Source: Centropristis striata (lineage: Eukaryota > Chordata > Actinopteri > Perciformes > Serranidae). From it: a stretch of 64,000 bases of DNA. This document shows positions 1-12,535 of the stretch, piece by piece; the first letter of the stretch is position 1; the number at the start of each line of letters is the position of its first letter. The position numbers and the translations under genes were made by a program. The notes beneath the pieces are model-generated. The model did no database searches. It saw only the letters and a program-made list of their open reading frames with translations, and was not told where the DNA came from. The stretch covers positions 12,168,816-12,232,815 of the forward strand of contig NC_081528.1 in the NCBI RefSeq assembly GCF_030273125.1. Reading direction: 5' to 3'.

Positions 1-1225
1 GCTAGTTGAAACAGGCCCATGTGCCACCACCAGAATGCGATTTCTCAGCTGTGCAGGTGGACTTTATTGTGACTGGAAATGGGCCAGGGGAAGATAATAA
101 CTTTTTCCACGAGGGAACAATCAGATGAGCTTTCTGAACATGAATGAGGTTAGGTAGGTCTGCTCATCTAGTCTGAAGTTGACATTGTTTTTAAGTCTGC
201 AGTGTACAGACTGAGAACTTCTGAAATCTCAATCTGCATCATGAGGGACTTCCACTAAATCAACAATAAAAAGCTGTCTGGTTAAGTTCTTGTGCATGCA
301 AAGCAAAATAAATCTCTTGAAAGCTCAGACGCTCTTGTAGAGAAATGTTTTGTGGTAATTCTAAAAGAAAAAAACAACAACACAAGCAAAGTTGTTTACA
401 TGTCAGTAAACATTTAAGGGTCAAAATTCATGACCAGAACTGACGGCAATGCAGAAATGAAAAACAAATCCAATATCTTGAGGTAAGAAAACCCTGTGCT
501 CTAAATTGTATCCTTGTTTAAAGTGTTTTTTTATGCTTCCAAAAGCTGTGAACAAAACAAACAAAAAGTGAAGAAAATTGAATAAACCTTGAGAATATGG
601 TTTGAAATTTCTTTCCATGGCCTGAAAGTCTGAGAATGCTGACTAGAAATTTGAAAATATACAAAATGAATACACTGACTGGGAAAGCTATAGTGTGTCA
701 GCGAGGTGCTTGCTGTGATTTGTCTTTTATTTTTATTTACAAATAGTTGGTGGCAGCCTTTGTCATAGAGGTGAACATAACTGGTGAAGGAGCATGTTGA
801 CAGCATTATTAATGCCTGCGCTTGGGCCTCATAAACATAAAACACAAGTATGTAGGTTAATTATTAGTCAAAAACATTAAAAAAAATAAGTTCTACTTAT
901 AACACATTTCACTGCAAGCAAAGAACTGTATGGGATTAGCATACAGTGAGCATGTCTGTAAAAGGTAGACTCGTACAGTACTACACTTTCATACAACCAA
1001 GCATGACACGACTGATACCAATCTCCAGGGTTGGAAAACTACCAGCTACTCAACTTTTTTACCAGCTACTTTCTCATTTTAACCAACAATGTGTAAATAC
1101 ATGTGTAAATAAAATAAAAATCAACAATATTAAAATAATACACTCATCATTTATTGTAGAATCAAATGGTTTTTTGTCTTTTTTTATGTATTTTATTTCT
1201 AAAACAAATCCCATATTGTCCATCC
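1..1225. other. Upstream noncoding DNA, nothing recognised
   Basis: AT-rich sequence with short A and T runs. Open frames here are below about 105 codons, lack family motifs, and overlap one another on both strands as expected by chance. No RNA gene, clear transposon end or promoter was recognised. Confidence 0.5.
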
Positions 1226-1573
1226 CTACCAAACAGTTGTGGTTTGTTTGGTTGTAAGTGCTTTTATTGCAGCCTCTGGGGCCGATTTCCCCTGAAGCAT
1301 TTTTTTATCCTGAATGTGACATTTTGACGACTTGTGGTCTTTTATGGCTTCTAACTCAAGGTTTTGAACAATGCAGCTTTTCTTACTGGAATCTGAAGTG
1401 TATTGGTGACACTCTGCACAGAACATTATCTGGCTTGCCTCATCAAAAACAAGCCCCTCCCGGCACTCTCCCCTCTCCGCCATTTTTTGAAAAAAAAAAA
1501 AATTTTTTTTTATTGTAGACTCAATGGGCTGAGTCTCCTCCTGAATGGGTTTATCTGTAGACCTCTTTGCCAC
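1226..1573 (-). pseudogene. Transposase-type zinc-finger N-terminal fragment (hAT/ZNF862-like), decayed
   Basis: A 115-codon open frame on the minus strand. After a lysine- and phenylalanine-rich stretch made by an A/T homopolymer, it reads FDEASQIMFCAECHQYT, then a segment with KDHKSSKCHI. A Cys-x2-Cys pair is followed about 30 residues later by a His-x(4-5)-His-like element (DHKSSKCH). This is the layout of the TTF/BED-like finger at the N-terminus of hAT transposases and of domesticated relatives such as ZNF862 and KIAA1586-type proteins. The frame ends after about 30 further residues (APEAAIKALTTK) without any RNase-H or dimerisation domain. It is therefore either a single exon of a gene whose remainder is absent or a dead transposon remnant. 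A MITE lies directly on its 5' side (1620-2199). I favour a remnant. Family assignment is from motif recognition only. Confidence 0.45.
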
Positions 1574-1619
1574 CGATACATCTTTCTTGTTTGCTAAAAA
1601 GTTTGCTACGTTGCAGTAC

Positions 1620-2199
1620 GTTTACATGACACTTGAAAAAAACGAATTATTGCCTTAATCTGACTATAACTGGACGACTGAAGTGCATGTAAACGTGTTA
1701 GTCCAACTAATATCAGAGTTCTCCAACTCTGATTAAGACACCCAGATAATGTGATTGGAAATCTATTTTGCTGGTAGTTATGACAAGACAAAGCATGTAT
1801 GCATGCTCCACCCCCCCAAACCCCCACGCTGGCATATGACCCCAGAACAAAAACATCCAAGAAAGCACAGTAGCCGGTCACAGTAGTGGGTCGGTAGCGA
1901 CTGCACAAAGTGTCGAACCGAAGACATGCTACTGTTGTAGCCCTCCTAACAATATACGGCATTCTTGTCTGCTACTCAAAACCACCATCCATCTTGTTGT
2001 TCTTGTTGTTTGAAAATGCCGGTTTCCACCTTTCTCCACTTGTTTATTATGACGTAATAGGTCAACCGGAAAGTGTTGAAGAGGAGGACACGTTCCCGTC
2101 AGTTATTCGAGTTGCATGTAAACTGGGACAAGAGCAGAAGTCCGATTTGATGTCAAAATCGAATTTTAAGCAAAGCTTGATTAAACTGTGCATGTAAAC
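1620..2199. mobile_element. MITE, GTTTACATG inverted ends, copy 1
   Basis: About 580 bp bounded by GTTTACATG at 1620 and its reverse complement CATGTAAAC ending at 2199. The inner flanks of the two ends also pair imperfectly. A second copy lies at 43187-43809 in the same orientation and matches along its length apart from small indels. Both copies give similar minus-strand pseudo-ORFs (118 and 121 codons, sharing SSYSQIKAII and FFQVSCK). These come from the repeat and are not evidence of a gene. Five matching bases (gcagt) flank both ends of this copy, but a full target duplication is not clear. Confidence 0.75.
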
Positions 2200-5100
2200 G
2201 CAGTGAGTGGTTAGTGAATCAAAGAAATGTACCCGACACTTGAGGAAAACAACTGCTTCCTTCCTCCCTGTCTTCTAGTTTAATATGATATCAATATCTT
2301 CACTGTGGCATTAAAACTGAGCCTGCTACAGCCTCTGTAAGACAAAAAGCCGGCCGAGGACGCCGGCATCCACAAAGAGTAGAGGAGGTTAAAGTCTTAT
2401 GTAAACAAGCAGAATTCGAAACCGATCAAGGTAAAACTAAATGTAATTCTTTGTCTCTCCTCTATTCAGAGGTCACACTATGCTGATGTAGCATTATAAC
2501 AAATTCTGAATTGGTCAATGCAGCACCTTGTCTTCGTCATACTACAGTGAAACTGTTGAGCAAGGCACTTAAGCTTTAGTAAGCGGCTCAGTTACACAAC
2601 ACGTCTGACTGAACTGGACCGCTCCCTGCTGTAAATCTGCAACACTGGCTGACTTTGAAGCAGTGTGATTGCAGAAAAAACCCCATGCATGCTCAGCAAA
2701 GTGGATAAATAACAGAGAACGAATGGAAAAAGGGTAGTTATTTTTCCTCCTTTGACACTTTGCATTTTATACTATAGAAAATAAATAGGATATACCTGCC
2801 AAAGTGCTGAGAAGTTGCTGCCACAGGAAAATGATGAATGAAGCTTCAAATGTCATTTCAACACTTGACAGGTTTCAAACAGTTTGCAAAAATGGCATTT
2901 AAAGACACTATCTAGAATAATATTGGTATGAAGAAAATTGTCTATCGTGCAGAACAAGCTTTGATTTTCAAATTATCCTACTAGGGTGCTGCTGATAGCG
3001 TTTTATGCCACGTATTTCTATTCGATCTGTCATCAGTTTATTTTGTGGCGGCATACAAATAGAAATAAGATAAGCTAATGTGGCAGGGGTGTGACCTTGT
3101 GTATCTCATAAATGGTATAGCGCTTCAAAGATGTGACACTCACACATTCACACACAAAAATATTGGTTTGTTTTAAAGCAGTGAATGAAAAATGTGAGAA
3201 TATACTGTGTTTGAAATACAACTCTTTACATGTTGTTTAGTCCAAGCTGTTTAACCGTCACGATGATCAAGTCTCATGCTCTGCCAGGTTGTTTTATTTT
3301 GTGTTGAAGGAGATTTGGTTCAACATCCATGTGATGTGAAATATTCCAAACAGCTCTGTAACCTTGAGGAGGTCTCAACCTTCACATCGAGAGCGTTTTA
3401 GAGTTGTGTTTGGTTATAGTCGGTTGATAAAGTATGTATGTTTTTTTTTCACCCTGTCCTTTCTTCATAGATGTTTACTGCACTCACACTTGTGCAGCAC
3501 AACCACAGAGCTCCAACTGAACAACTCCTTGGGAACTGAAGGGGAGGTTAAAAGATGTCAAACATGACAGCCTTGCATGTATTCAGCTTCAAAAAGCAAC
3601 AAGAAATACACGAAAATGTTTAACTTTAATGTCTGTAAACTGCACACAGCAGGTTTATATTACTAAACTGAGATCAGGAGCTCAACCTTCAGTCCAGCTG
3701 CTGAGACAAGACAGTCTTGTTTTACCTAGATGTCACAAATATGGTTGCAGCAATATGCTGGTATTCTTTACTGTGATGTAAACACTGCCATTATGGATGT
3801 AATGATGCATCAACCCATACTGATTTATCAATTTATCAATTATTGATTCAATATCATTGATGGAAAGTTGAAATATACATACCATCCTCTTCAGGATATG
3901 GCTTTTTTTAATTCCCACTTTATTTTAATTCTTGTTATTAAAAAAGGATTTATTTAAGTGTCGGGAAGGGTTCAGTAATAAAATAAAATCATACTTTAGT
4001 TGCATTTTGTAAGTTGACAAAAATGTAACTGATCGTGTTAAACTTTTGTTTTCTAAAAAATTGCCATGTTCATAAATGAGGAACTCTACTGCAGCTTGTA
4101 CAGTGAAAATCAAGTTAAAGTCCTTGCGTTGTTCCTAGTAGATTAACAGCATATTGAGAATTCAGAATTCTATATGAGTTGAGCTGGCTGTAGTTAGAAA
4201 GCTGTACATTGGAGAGTAATTAAAACGAGTCAGAATTAGTCTAACATGACTAATAATACTCTGTTGGGAGAAGAGTATTCCTCAATTATAGCACTTTGGT
4301 GAAAATAATCCTGTATAATGTCAGGGAAACATGTGCATGTTTTAATTATGTATTCCTATTTTCCAGACTTGTGACTTGCCAAACATGCATGACAGCTGAT
4401 AGTAAATTACAATGTGTGCATTCATTCAGACAGCTATTGCCCAGTGTGTTGCATTCAGGTGATATATACATACACGCAGTCTCTGTAATAGGGGGCTTTA
4501 TAGGAATTTCTGTTGTGAACCATGTCCAGTACACTGACTGACAAAATGTGCTGAATGAGACAGATGGGGTGGGGGGGTTGGAGGAGAGCGGCTGTGAGCT
4601 TGTCAAGACATGATGCATTGTGTACATACTGGGAAATAGGTAGTCTTCATTTGAAAGTCAATGCCAAAGCTTAGACGTGCTCCGGGGAATTTAAAACCAC
4701 AAGCCAAAGTTATGATGACACTCCCACCGGGGGTCTAGGCAAAACTTCTGGACTGTTTATGTCTGCTGTACTTTAAACATGAATAAATAAGACTTGGGAC
4801 TATTGACTCAAACATGGACTCTTACTCTCTTACACAGTGACTTGTATATACAATGAGCACTCACTCGCACTCAAAGATATTGTATTTTTTCTCATTTAAA
4901 TCTGCATTTAGCATTTAGGCTTTTGTTAACTTTGATGTGAATAAATAATACCCTTGCTTTCAGGGCTGGGAATCAAGTACGAGAAGTACACTTGAGAACT
5001 GGTTACAAATTGTCTGATCCAACAGAATTGTATGTCTCCAAGCTCATCAATTCCAAACTTTCGCTTCATTTCACAAAGAAAAATGAAAACTGTGCTGCTC

Positions 5101-5499
5101 GTATTGTCTGTAAAATGATCAATTCAAGTAAAGCTGGAAACACCAGTGATATGCTGAAACACAGTAGGGCATACATCCCTAAAATACCATGTATTTGACA
5201 TTTGATGCATGAGTTCCACTGATTGCCAACTGAGGAACAGGACGGTAACTATCTCCAAAAGGGTGATTTAGCAGTTATCGTCCCATAAGCATGGGTGAGT
5301 AGGGCCATGCTCCACCTGCTGGTAGGCCAGTCGGTTGTTATCAGACTGTTGTACTGGCAGCTGTATTAATGTGTGATATTAAGTGGTTTCCACTTCCAGC
5401 TGGAGTAATTATGAATGACACCAAGACGAAAGTGACGTAACAGGATGTGAAGTCAATGGGGAAACATAAAAAGCATAAAAAGTTGCTCTTACTGGGGAT
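2200..5499. other. Upstream noncoding DNA, nothing firm
   Basis: No gene recognised. The open frames are short and lack motifs. The stretch contains a G-run at 4566-4577 and AT-rich tracts. The segment from about 5340 may already belong to the repeat annotated at 5500-6010, because short motifs such as CCACCGGG recur within it, but its left boundary could not be set. Confidence 0.45.
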
Positions 5500-6010
5500 T
5501 TCCACCGGGAACGCAGCGGCCGCGGTTTTGCTCCGTCCTCTGCCTGCCGTCAATCCCCACCGGGCGAATACAGGCACGTTAAAGGCAGTGTAGCAAGCCA
5601 GACGTATACATGCAAGATCATGCGATAATCCTAAATATATGGGAGACCGCGAGATCCCGTGATATAAAGGAGTGTATAAAGGAAACAACAACAACAAACA
5701 GCTTACTTTACTTCTCCGACGTGGAAGACCTGTTGATCTGACCATCTATCCATCTAACAATAATGTTTTATGTCATAAATGATTGTATGCTGTTCCACTT
5801 CAACAATCAGTCTCTTGTCGTCCATGTCGCCGACCCTCTGAGACCCTTTGATTGATCGATTGCTGATCTGGTGCTTCGGTCATATCGTAATGTTGATGTG
5901 AAGTTGTTTTAGGCTACATGAACTGCATATTGTGTTTTATTTTGAAAGGGGGCGGAAGTGTTGATTCTGTGTCTGATTTCCTGTCTGGTGCGATCTGCTC
6001 TGTTGAGCCA
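5500..6010 (+). repeat. Interspersed repeat, copy related to 50390-50870
   Basis: The segment from about GCTCCGTCCTCTGCC (5530) to GGTGCGATCTGCTC (near 6000) is strongly similar, in the same order, to 50398-50855. Shared landmarks are an AACAACAACAAACAGCTTAC stretch, TGATCTGACCATCTATCC, TGTATGCTGTTCCACTTCAA and GGGGGCGGAAGTGT. Differences are point changes and small indels, which indicates two old insertions of one family. No reverse transcriptase or transposase frame is present, so this is a non-autonomous or truncated element. The class is not resolved. Confidence 0.7.
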
Positions 6011-8851
6011 ACCAGAATGTTTTTATTTTAAAATTTGTTTAGTTAAGTAGTGCAATCATAAGTAAAGTGCAGCTTTTTAACTGAACAAAACTGCTTTGTT
6101 TTCAGCAAGCAGTCATTAAATAGGTTGATAACTATCATTAAGTACAGCTTTCTAAAGGTAATGTAGCCCAAAAAAAGCCCTGTGATGAAGCAAACCTTTG
6201 TGAAGTTTATGATGAATTTGATGAATGAAAACGTTTTTACAGCATTGTTTTTGGCAGGGCTGTTGAATAGTTACGTATACTTGGGACAATGTTAGCGTTA
6301 GCTGTTAATAGTTTTACTTGCAATGATAGTTTTGCTTTTGTCAAACATTTGTCTTCATCCCATCATAAAGTTTGTCATTGTGCCACAAAGCTCTTTCAAC
6401 AGTAATGGTGCACATGATGAATAGAAAACTACACTCAATGACAAGAAAAACTCTGAAAAACTCTTAATGCAGTCTGGGGTGGAACAGGAACAATTTAATT
6501 GTGCATTGTTCAATACACAGTAAAGACAGTTTTTTTCTCTCTCTCCAGGGGGCTTTTGTAGTTTTTTACAATACAGAACAGTATAGTTGGCAGTTTAGGA
6601 ACTGAGTTCCTACTAAATTACTAATAAGTCAGTAATCAATAGTAATTGAACTGGAGATGAATTTGCATGTGCTGCAGTTGTGGCTGATCACAACGAGTTA
6701 AATGTCAGCAAGGATCTGTACTGTATGACGCAGTTAAACTTCTTAAAAGTGTGCATATGTCTCTGTCTCTGACACAGCATCCTGCAAAAGTTAGTCCATT
6801 AATAACCCATTTAACACTGGGACGCTGCAAAGAAGTTGATTGATTGTGCTTGCAGATATGGTAATCCACCCAGTGTGGCTAAAAGACTGTGTTAGCAGAG
6901 AAGTGGAGCAGCAGCAGCTGCAGGCAGGGTTCCTACCTGGGACTGGAGAGTTTGGAAATGCACAGAGAATGAATATGATCGCATTACAGAGGCAATAAGT
7001 ACAATTTTTATTGCCCCATAGCAGAAAACGACCATAATATGTCTGCAGGGGGTTGGTAAGGCTGTTGATCATTAACAGAGTTTTAACAATTACTTTGCCA
7101 GGTTCAGAGATCTTTTGAAATTCTCAACTCATGCTGCAGAATAAAGACTCCCTGCCCACTGCATTATCAAGTCACTTTCAATGCCACCCCCCTGCTACAC
7201 TGACAGCAAAGGAGTGACGGACTGGTAGACGACACATTTCATCTACAAAGGCTAAAAGCTTTGTTCTGAAGGAAGGCAGGCTAAAGACCAAGACTTAAAG
7301 CAGCATCATTATGCTGTTTTGTTGCATATAACTTGTCCTTTAGTTTCTTTGTAGATATTTCCTTTGAATATTTGCTCTAATAAGCTGGTTTGTTTGTCTC
7401 AGTTGTGAAAATGGGACTTTAATGTGTCTGTAAATTCAGCAGAGCGAGGTGAATGGGTTGGGACAGTAGGTAGGCTGGTGGTGGGTGTAATTCTGTCAAG
7501 GTTGCCTTTGACAAAGAACATAGTTTTTTAAATGTCAGTGTCTCAAAAGGTGAAACAAAAAGTCTGTAAATTGGTTGTTGAATCTGGCAGACAATTATAT
7601 ATACACCCTGGCTGTTGATGTTTGTTCTTCTGATTTAAAGTTTACATTCACGTCTGCGTGACTCACATACAGATACAAAAATAAAAAGGATGGAATTTCA
7701 AGGCAGATGGAATCTGCAGGAGGCAGACAGCTCATGAAGTCAAAAGAAAAAGTCACATAAAGTCATAAAAATAAAGTTTCAGCGTTCCCTCTTCGTCCAA
7801 CACATCACAGCGACACACTGCTCCACCGCCACGACCTCCTGACCTCCAGTGAATAGCATGTGGGCCCACAGAGCTGCCACAACAGTGCCGTTGATGTCTG
7901 ACTCAGTGTCACTCCAGAAGAACAAGGAGGCAGGGTCACCGTCCTGCTGTCACTCATTTCCTCTGCTGCAGGATGATGAGCTGGCACTGGTGGCTTGACA
8001 CGGCTTAGAAAGTACAGCTCAGTGTTTGTACGTGGAAATCAACAAGTCAAGTGGAGTCAAATTTATTTATAAAGCCCTTCTAACAAAGGGGATTTTTATG
8101 TTGTAGTAAACAAAGAACTGAAGGCATAAATGCAGATAAAGATGAGGGATAAAAATAAGAAGGAAAAGGCATTGCAGATTGTAACATAAAGCTTGTGTGC
8201 ATGTGTTTGTGTGTAAAACCTCGAGTTAGGCAATATGAGAGCACTGGCGAAGACATATCCTCTTCTATGCGTATTTCCGACATTTTTACTTCCTTGAACA
8301 TTGCTGTTTCTGGGACACAGACATTTTCACGGGGCATGTTGTTTTTTTCCCCCCACAAACACGGTTTTGTTTAATTCATGTCGTGCAAAGGTCAAACTCG
8401 TTTTTATAAGGTGCAATGAATTATTAAAAATACACCCATATTGGAGGTGAAAAGTGAATATTCTCACTCCCTTAAATAAATATATTTAGCCTGCATCTCT
8501 GTGAGGGTGTGAGGAAACTGTTTAAGATGTAATCTTGCCGCCACATCACAGTTGCTTGACTTAGACACTCAGACTAATTAATCCAAAGCCCTCTCTTTAA
8601 TTGCCTTAATATATTGGCTCTTTGTCTTCTTTATCTTGATTTTCTCATGACGTCTATTTCCCCTTAATTGATTCAGAGGGAGATCTAATCTCCTAGCAGA
8701 GTGTGAGGCACGTATTGATAGCTTTAGTTTAAACCAGCGACAGTTTCGCGTTTCCCATTGTCTACACTAATTACGGCAGACTTGATGTATTGTCTCGGCC
8801 AACTGGTATTGAACCTCCAGAGTGTTGGAGAAGAACACTCACCTTTCTCGC
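6011..8851. other. Upstream region of the fstl5 coding start
   Basis: No coding region recognised. Because the first coding exon begins behind a splice acceptor, a noncoding 5' exon and promoter should lie somewhere upstream, in this stretch or outside the window. I could not place them. A GC-richer block at about 7790-8000 has no splice-donor context that I could support. A short piece at 8052-8098 (CAAATTTATTTATAAAGCCC) resembles the tail of common fish retroelements. The stretch 8540-8720 is repeat-poor and has clustered TTAATT/TAATTA motifs. Confidence 0.4.
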
Positions 8852-8875
8852 TTTGTTTTTGACAGGAAAAGACCA
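8852..8875 (+). other. fstl5: Splice acceptor and 5' UTR end before the fstl5 start codon
   Basis: The pyrimidine-rich CTTTGTTTTTGACAG ends with AG at 8864-8865, followed by GAAAAGACCA and the ATG at 8876. This fits a 3' splice site placing the start codon ten bases into its exon, so transcription would begin in a separate upstream exon. The Kozak context is weak (C at -3). No other in-frame ATG is available before the signal peptide. Confidence 0.6.
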
Positions 8876-9007
8876 ATGAAGACAGCCAGATGGTGGTCGA
8901 CGGCAATTTTACTGTTGGGGCTCGCTGTGCTTGGCGCCGACGGGAGACCCAACAACGAGGGATTCAGGTCGACGCTCTATCGACCAGTCGTGAGATTCCG
9001 ACACAAG
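8876..9007 (+). CDS. fstl5: Follistatin-like 5, first coding exon (signal peptide)
   Basis: Forty-four codons, starting MKTARWWSTAILLLGLAVLG and ending in VVRFRHK just before a GTATTG donor at 9008 (phase 0). Residues 9-20 form a hydrophobic core after a basic start, with small residues around 20-23, which is a typical secretory signal peptide with cleavage near residue 21-23. The mature start G-R-P followed by a short segment ending R-x-R-H-K matches the N-terminal pattern I know for vertebrate FSTL5 (GRP...RLRHK). FSTL4 lacks this pattern. FSTL5 is a secreted, calcium-binding follistatin/SPARC-family glycoprotein expressed mainly in the nervous system, with no settled biochemical role. Only the ATG at 8876 gives a signal peptide; the frame upstream runs into the presumed acceptor. 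The open frame continues past 9007 for about 50 codons, but that part is intronic by the donor and by homology. Confidence 0.83.
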
Positions 9008-12000
9008 GTATTGATCGCCGCCTTTTTTCATTTGCTGCCCGTAACAAGGGCACTATGTGCTTTTGCCAAGTATGAAACTAATTACAGCGGCGCTTTTTTC
9101 CTCCATCAGATGACTCTCCCGTGGTTGTTGTTGTTTTTCTGCCCACTGAAAAATACTTGATGAATCATTATCCCTCCCTCGGTGCCAGGGGACTGTCTTT
9201 TCAAAGACAACATCGGATTTATGCAGGGCACAGCTGAGCGAAGATGAAGATGAGCTAAGAATGAAGTGAGGATCTTCATATGTCATTTTAGCTGAGCGTT
9301 TAAAGTAAAAGATGTCATTTAATGCTTATTGACTCAGTGATACAGGGTCGGCCCCACAAGCAAAAATATGCTTTTATTTATTGCTCTCGCTGCATCTTAA
9401 AGAACAAGTTACATTTTTTTCCCTCTAAACTAGTAGCATGGTCTGTTTTTTTCTCTGGTGTGGTTACAAAACACCAGAGTGGCAGAGATGGATCAATTAG
9501 AGCCAGACTGGGAAAGAAATGGACTGTTTTGGCAGACGGGGACTTGAGGAAAGCAAAGTGTTTTGTCAAGAGGCATTAGTCGGATGGTGGTCCTTCAGAA
9601 CTCATTTCCCATAAGCCCCCTTGCAATTCTGTTCACTAATAAATACTTCCCCTCTCCACCAATTCACAAATAAAAAAACTTCTCCTCTCTATGAAAATAC
9701 AAGATAAAAATTATCAGTGACAATTAGTTATGTTTGCTTTTTACTTCAAGACAATCTGTCATCTTTTGACTAATTATTGCATTTAAAATAAGTTCCAGCC
9801 AGCTTTAGTTATGTCTGCAAGAGAATGAAAGGCGAAGACAGTGGTACTACAGGGTGGGAGGGTGGGAGGCGGTTAGAAAGCGAGGGATACAGAAACAGAT
9901 GGTCTGAACGTCACTGGACTGTATCAGAGTTGAGCGAGGAGCTGCGAGCGATGCAAAGCTGTTAAATCGACACAATGGTCAAACACATTTTGACCTTTTG
10001 AAATGAGATTTATTCAGAGAGATGCTTTCTAAACAGGCAGACGGCAGATATCAGTTAGGCGAGAGTTCTGCTTCTTTCCAGCCACAGCAACTCTGGATAT
10101 AGTGTGTGTCGAAGAAGTGGAGAGATTTAAAGTTCAATACTCAAAAATCCTGTAATATGATCTCCATAAACTGCAGAGATAGCACTTCTTCCAGAGAGAG
10201 CTGCTTTATACCAAAGGGAAGAAAGGGGAAAAACGATCCAACGTCCACTCCTGCCTGGACAGTGTGGGATTTTAGTCTTAAAGGACTAGGGGTCTCATTC
10301 ATCAAACACTGTGATCCTTACTAAAAGTACTAGTTCATACAAAAGCTGCAAATGGGATGCACCAAAAAGAAAAAACACAACAGCAACTGTGCATACACAC
10401 ACCTGCCAGCAATGTTCCCTTCACAAATAACAGTGCATATATGGATCAGCCTCATATTCTGCCTCTTTACACCCTCATTCAACCATAAATGGTCAATGCA
10501 AAGGATTTCATGGTGTATAGAAATGAGCCGGCTGATCAATGCAACAACTGACCATACATGTGTCAACAGCAATCAAACTGATTGATTCACACAAAATGAT
10601 GGCAACGATCAGTGGTAGCTCCCACCCTGGGATATCATTTGAAGACGGAAGTTGTATAGGTTAAACACAAATTTTCACAATTTAGTCTGTTTATGTTGGT
10701 CTCATTATGGAGTTTAATGATTGTGTGAAAGCTGTCGCTGGCTTTTTTTTCAGACTTTGCTCATTTTTACAGCTCATATGTTCGGGTGGTGAAGGTGTAC
10801 AGTAAGGTGGCTGGAGGGTGTTGCAGCCACTAGTTGTCTCCAGGATATGCTCTGTGCGCTTCACAGCAGTCGTGTTTACTGCAGCAAATTTACACACTAA
10901 AACTATATAACAGCCACAATCTTACTTAATGATAAATGCAGAGTACAAGAAGATATTATTGAAAACTCAAGCTCTGTTCTGCAAACCTTTAAAGCTATTT
11001 GAAGTGATTTTCTACAATCGCTGATGATAATTTCATCAGTTACCATAAACTCCGGCCCTCTCCTCTGCGCTCCGGGGGTCGGGGAATGGGATGGTGAGAA
11101 TATTGATTCATTATTGATGAAATATTAAGTAGACTGTGATTTAAGATTTGAGTTCACTCATGACTTTAACCACTGAAGGTGCTTATGGCATATTTAGGGC
11201 TCACTACAAGTGCGAACAAATAACACTGCTGATTTTAATGCTAATAGATCAATAACAAACATTTGATATTAAGTGAAATATAATGTATGAGAGGCGTCAT
11301 GATAAAAATTGGGCTCAATGCACCACTTTAAGAGCCAATTTCTTCTGTGTCCAAAATTTAGAGTTTACTTCAAGGTGTACCCATCAAGTTTTAATTTATA
11401 AATTAAAACTTTGCATGGGAAGTGGTGTATGGCCATATCACCATATGTCCATGTACAGTTTGGCATTGCTCCACTGTTTTCTTCATTCTTTGTTCTACAA
11501 ACCTAGCTATGGACTAAGCAGAAGCACGAAAAAATAAGCTTTCTAGATTTCAGTGTCTCACGTTTTCATGTTTTAAAGTGAATGCTGGTTGATGAAATAC
11601 ATCTTTCCTTATCCTGTGTTCACGCCTTAAGGTCTTGGATTTTGGAGGTAGATCGAGCATTTGGGTCTCATCAAGTGTAACTGATCTAGGCAGAGAAGTG
11701 TCCTGGTGCCAGAGTTATATTTCAACTATGATAAATTCAGAATTTGCTTCAAAAATATATCCTTGCATTATTGTAGTGGCTTGTTGACATCCAACAAAAG
11801 AGAAACTAAGACACAGACCTTACAGGTATCTTTCTTTGTCTTGACTTCAAAATTTGAATTTCAATTCCAGCTTGTGTTTTAATATATTTTCCCCCCACAA
11901 AACAATCCTAAGTATCCCTGCTTTCACAATACTGTCTGTTGTGCTGCGTTGAGACTGTACTGTGTGCATTTTATTTTAATGCCATGTAATTTGAATGAAG

Positions 12001-12239
12001 CAGGCATACATTCTTAAAGAGGGTTTAGTTCAAGCAATGGCAAATTTTGAAGTTGATGGAAATTGTGCTAAAATAGTGCTTTCCCTTCTTTTGTATCAAG
12101 CGATATATTATCTCCAAGTTTTAGCTTTCTTTCAGTTTATTGGCCTGGTTTGGAAGCAGACTGACTTTAATAATTAAAGTAATGTACGTCCACATGTAGT
12201 GGGAATTCCACAAGGGAAGCTACAAAGATGATGTATGTG

Positions 12240-12535
12240 CTTTTCCACTCCAATGAAATTAATGCGCCTGCCGCTGTGATTACATCGCAGAGGAATGTCA
12301 TTACAGCATCTGCATACCATTACAATTCATCCTGTGAGAGGACAGAGGTAAACTCCGCTCATCTATCCGCCTGTCAGAAGAGGCTGTGAAAAATTTACAG
12401 CTCTTTGGTGAGAAATGGCCACATTGCAAAGCCCTTTCTCCAAAATATGTCAGCGGCCTGTTTTGTTGCCTGGAGGATTTTCTCCTCTGTCGGCTAGATT
12501 GCAAAGAGGCTCGGGTCATCCACTTGTCAATACAG
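12240..12535. promoter_or_regulatory. Candidate conserved noncoding element in intron 1
   Basis: A repeat-free block with more balanced base composition than its surroundings and several homeodomain/TALE-like words (AATTAATGCG, CTGTCAG, CTTGTCAATAC). The only frame is a 72-codon minus-strand ORF with no domain. Composition and motif density suggest a cis-regulatory element of the kind that clusters in introns of neural genes. No alignment supports this, so it is inference. Confidence 0.25.

Noticed and set aside
5341..5745. 134-codon minus-strand ORF
   Set aside because: Overlaps the interspersed repeat shared with 50390-50870; the frame is not conserved between copies and has no motif.
8822..9160. 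Single 112-codon gene from GTG at 8822
   Set aside because: The GTG lies upstream of the presumed splice acceptor and the tail after residue RHK runs past a donor into intronic residues. Only 8876-9007 is coding.
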